Part shown: positions 62,354-64,000 of the stretch, piece after piece | Numbering within the stretch: position 1 is the stretch's first letter | Layout of the letters: the number at the start of each line of letters is the position of its first letter | Assembly: GCF_003967355.1 (NCBI RefSeq) | Contig: NZ_BIFH01000055.1 | Coordinates: 1-64,000, forward strand | DNA from: Embleya hyalina | GTDB lineage: Bacteria > Actinomycetota > Actinomycetes > Streptomycetales > Streptomycetaceae | Length of the DNA: 64,000 nucleotides | Direction of reading: 5' to 3' | Notes under the pieces: model-generated | What the model was told of the DNA's origin: nothing | Database searches by the model: none | What the model saw: only the letters and a program-made list of their open reading frames with translations | Program-made: the position numbers and the translations under genes

Positions 62354-63847
62354 ATGTCCACCGATACATCCGCATCGACCGATCCGACGAAGGCGACATC
62401 GACGACACGGACGCCCGCCGCCGGATCCGACGCCACCGACTCGTTCCTGGCCACCACGCGCGGCCGGCTCACCCTCCTGCTCCTGTGCGCGGTGGCGTTC
62501 CTCGACTTCATCGACGCGTCGATCGTCAACATCGCGCTGCCCACCATCCAGAAGGACCTCGGCCTGTCCAACCAGAACCTCCAGTGGGTGCCTTCCGGTT
62601 ACCTGCTGACGTACGGCGGACTGATGCTGCTCGGCGGTCGTGCGGCCGACCTGCTCGGGCGGCGTCGGGTCCTGATCGTGGGCACCGTCGTCTTCTCCGC
62701 GTCCTCGCTGATCGGCGGCTTCGCGCAGACGTCGGAGGTGCTGATCGCCGGACGCCTCGCACAGGGGGTGGGCGCGTCGATGATGCTGCCCGCCGCGCTG
62801 TCGATCCTGACCACGTCGTTCGGCGACGGCCCGGACCGCAACAAGGCGCTCGGTGCGTGGGCCGGCACCGGGGCGTTCGCCTCGGCGGCGGGCGTATTCC
62901 TCGGCGGCGTGCTCACCGAGGGCCCCGGGTGGCGCTGGGTCATGTTCGTCAACGTGCCGGTGTGCCTGGTCATACTGCCCGCCATCCCGAAGCTGTTGCC
63001 GAACGACAACCGCCGCGCGTCGTGGCAGGGCTTCGACATCGCCGGCACGCTGCTGGCCACCGGCGGCCTGATCCTCATGGTCTACGGTCTGGTCAAGGCT
63101 CCCGAGCAGGGCTGGAGCGATACCCGTACGATCGCCGAACTGGGCATCGCCGCCTGCCTGTTGATCACCTTCGTGATCAACGAGGCGCGCAGCCGCAACC
63201 CGCTCGTGCCACTGGGCATCTTCCGCGTGAAGGGCCTCGCCGCGGCGAACATCACGCAGTTCGTGGCCATGTCCGGCTTCCTGGCGATGTTCTTCTTCGT
63301 CACCCTGTACGTGCAGGGCATCATGGGCTACTCGGAGATCAGGGCCGGGACGTCGTTCCTGCCCGTGACGGTCGGCGTGGGCGTGGCCGCGGGCATCGCG
63401 CAGGCACTGATCGCCCGTACCGGCACGCGGCCGCTGATCGTCGCCGGCGCGCTCGTCGCCTCGGTCGGCGTGTGGATGTTGTCCCGCGTCCCGGTCGACG
63501 GCTCCTACCTCGCCGATCTGCTCCCGGGGCTGATGGTGATGTCCTTCGGCCTCGGCTTCGTGTTCGTGGGCGTCGCGACCGCCGCCAACGCCGGGGTTCC
63601 GGCCGACCAGGCCGGGTTGGCCGCCGCGCTGATGAACACCGCGCAGCAACTCGGCGGCGCGTTCGGCCTCGCGGTGCTGTCGGCGGTCGCCACGTCGAAG
63701 ACCACCCACCAACTGGCGCACGGACACGATCGAGCCACCGCCTACACCGACGGGTTCCAACAGGCCCTGCTGGTCAGCGCGTTCTTCCTCGCGGGCGCGG
63801 CGATCGTGGCCCTGTTCGTCGCGAACAGCCACGGCGAGGAGACCTGA
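62354..63847 (+). CDS. DHA2-family (14-TM) MFS drug exporter
   Basis: 497 residues with 13-14 membrane helices. LLLLCAVAFLDFIDASIVNIALPTIQKDLGLSNQNLQWVPSGYLLTYGGLMLLGGRAADLLGRRRVL covers the family motifs D1 (LDFIDASIVNIALP) and A (GGRAADLLGRRR). GWRWVMFVNVPV is the usual DHA2 mark. Such proteins export drugs or natural products with proton antiport. The ATG at 62354 follows GGAG; an upstream in-frame ATG at 62316 has no site. Substrate unknown. Confidence 0.9.
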   Translation: MSTDTSASTDPTKATSTTRTPAAGSDATDSFLATTRGRLTLLLLCAVAFLDFIDASIVNIALPTIQKDLGLSNQNLQWVPSGYLLTYGGLMLLGGRAADLLGRRRVLIVGTVVFSASSLIGGFAQTSEVLIAGRLAQGVGASMMLPAALSILTTSFGDGPDRNKALGAWAGTGAFASAAGVFLGGVLTEGPGWRWVMFVNVPVCLVILPAIPKLLPNDNRRASWQGFDIAGTLLATGGLILMVYGLVKAPEQGWSDTRTIAELGIAACLLITFVINEARSRNPLVPLGIFRVKGLAAANITQFVAMSGFLAMFFFVTLYVQGIMGYSEIRAGTSFLPVTVGVGVAAGIAQALIARTGTRPLIVAGALVASVGVWMLSRVPVDGSYLADLLPGLMVMSFGLGFVFVGVATAANAGVPADQAGLAAALMNTAQQLGGAFGLAVLSAVATSKTTHQLAHGHDRATAYTDGFQQALLVSAFFLAGAAIVALFVANSHGEET

Positions 63848-63886
63848 CCCACGACCGGCGCGACGCGGCCCCACGCATGGTGTGGA

Positions 63887-64000
63887 TCATCGGGTGAGGT
63901 CGATCCGGCGTACCTCTCGGGACACCGGGAAGCCCGCCTGCTCGCACAGGTCGAGCATCGTGGCCGTACGCGAACCGGCCCGGAGATGGGCGGTGCGGCC
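63887..64000 (-). CDS. C-terminal end of a reverse-strand gene cut by the window edge
   Basis: The last 37 residues of a protein are encoded here, ending with CEQAGFPVSREVRRIDLTR and TGA at 63889-63887. The frame is open to the edge of the window. The MFS stop lies 39 bases away, so the two genes converge. The short tail does not allow a family call. Confidence 0.55.
   Translation of the reverse strand, partial: GRTAHLRAGSRTATMLDLCEQAGFPVSREVRRIDLTR

Overview
The window is very GC-rich DNA with strong third-position GC bias, GTG and TTG starts, and purine-rich ribosome binding sites. The gene content (SalK-like, LtrA, fused SecDF, rifampin monooxygenase, two ECF41/SigJ-type sigma factors, GlxA- and HxlR-type regulators) points to a filamentous actinomycete of the Streptomyces/Embleya kind. 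The genus cannot be fixed from this sequence. No rRNA, tRNA, insertion sequence, phage gene or CRISPR array was seen. The layout looks like a chromosomal arm rich in accessory genes.

Region 1 (1-8460) is mixed: a cyclophilin ending in a strong terminator, a secreted intradiol dioxygenase, small secreted proteins, an ankyrin/beta-propeller lipoprotein pair, a divergent HxlR regulator/quinone-reductase-like pair with an operator-like palindrome, and a SalK-like protein.

Region 2 (8461-19281) is a compact polyketide operon and the most unusual part. A low-GC leader holds a perfect TGTGA-N6-TCACA site nested in a larger inverted repeat. After it come an SGNH hydrolase fused to an NTF2-like domain, a free-standing AT-ACP protein, and a 1961-residue synthase with the order FabL-type enoyl reductase, KS, KS-like chain-length-factor domain without cysteine, KR, DH. 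A carotenoid-cleavage-type dioxygenase and a SnoaL-like protein follow, the last two translationally coupled. The operon ends at a perfect 16-bp hairpin.

Region 3 (19282-33318) holds regulator/enzyme pairs (MDR reductase with GlxA-type regulator, AraC, XRE-cupin with MFS exporter, TetR with alpha/beta hydrolase), LtrA, a fused SecDF and an aminoglycoside-phosphotransferase-like kinase.

Region 4 (33382-44199) looks like an aromatic or indole catabolic island. StyA/StyB-type flavin monooxygenase, reductase and an SDR face an AraC/XylS-type regulator, a CrtI-like oxidoreductase, indolepyruvate:ferredoxin oxidoreductase (IorA/IorB) and an isatin-hydrolase/kynurenine-formamidase-type cyclase. The left half resembles indole-oxidation (iif-like) clusters.

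Region 5 (44305-64000) holds a DUF4097 lipoprotein, a truncated ABC permease and a NarL-type two-component system. It also carries a 46-residue secreted peptide, a CYTH protein, an orphan type I-G-like Cas3 and a frameshifted PD-(D/E)XK nuclease gene. Further right are an EntS-like exporter, an AraC regulator, a protein-glutaminase-like deamidase and a Rox-type rifampin monooxygenase behind a 17-codon leader ORF and hairpin. The window closes with two ECF41-type sigma factors around a LUD protein, a hemerythrin protein, a DHA2 drug exporter and a cut-off reverse-strand gene.
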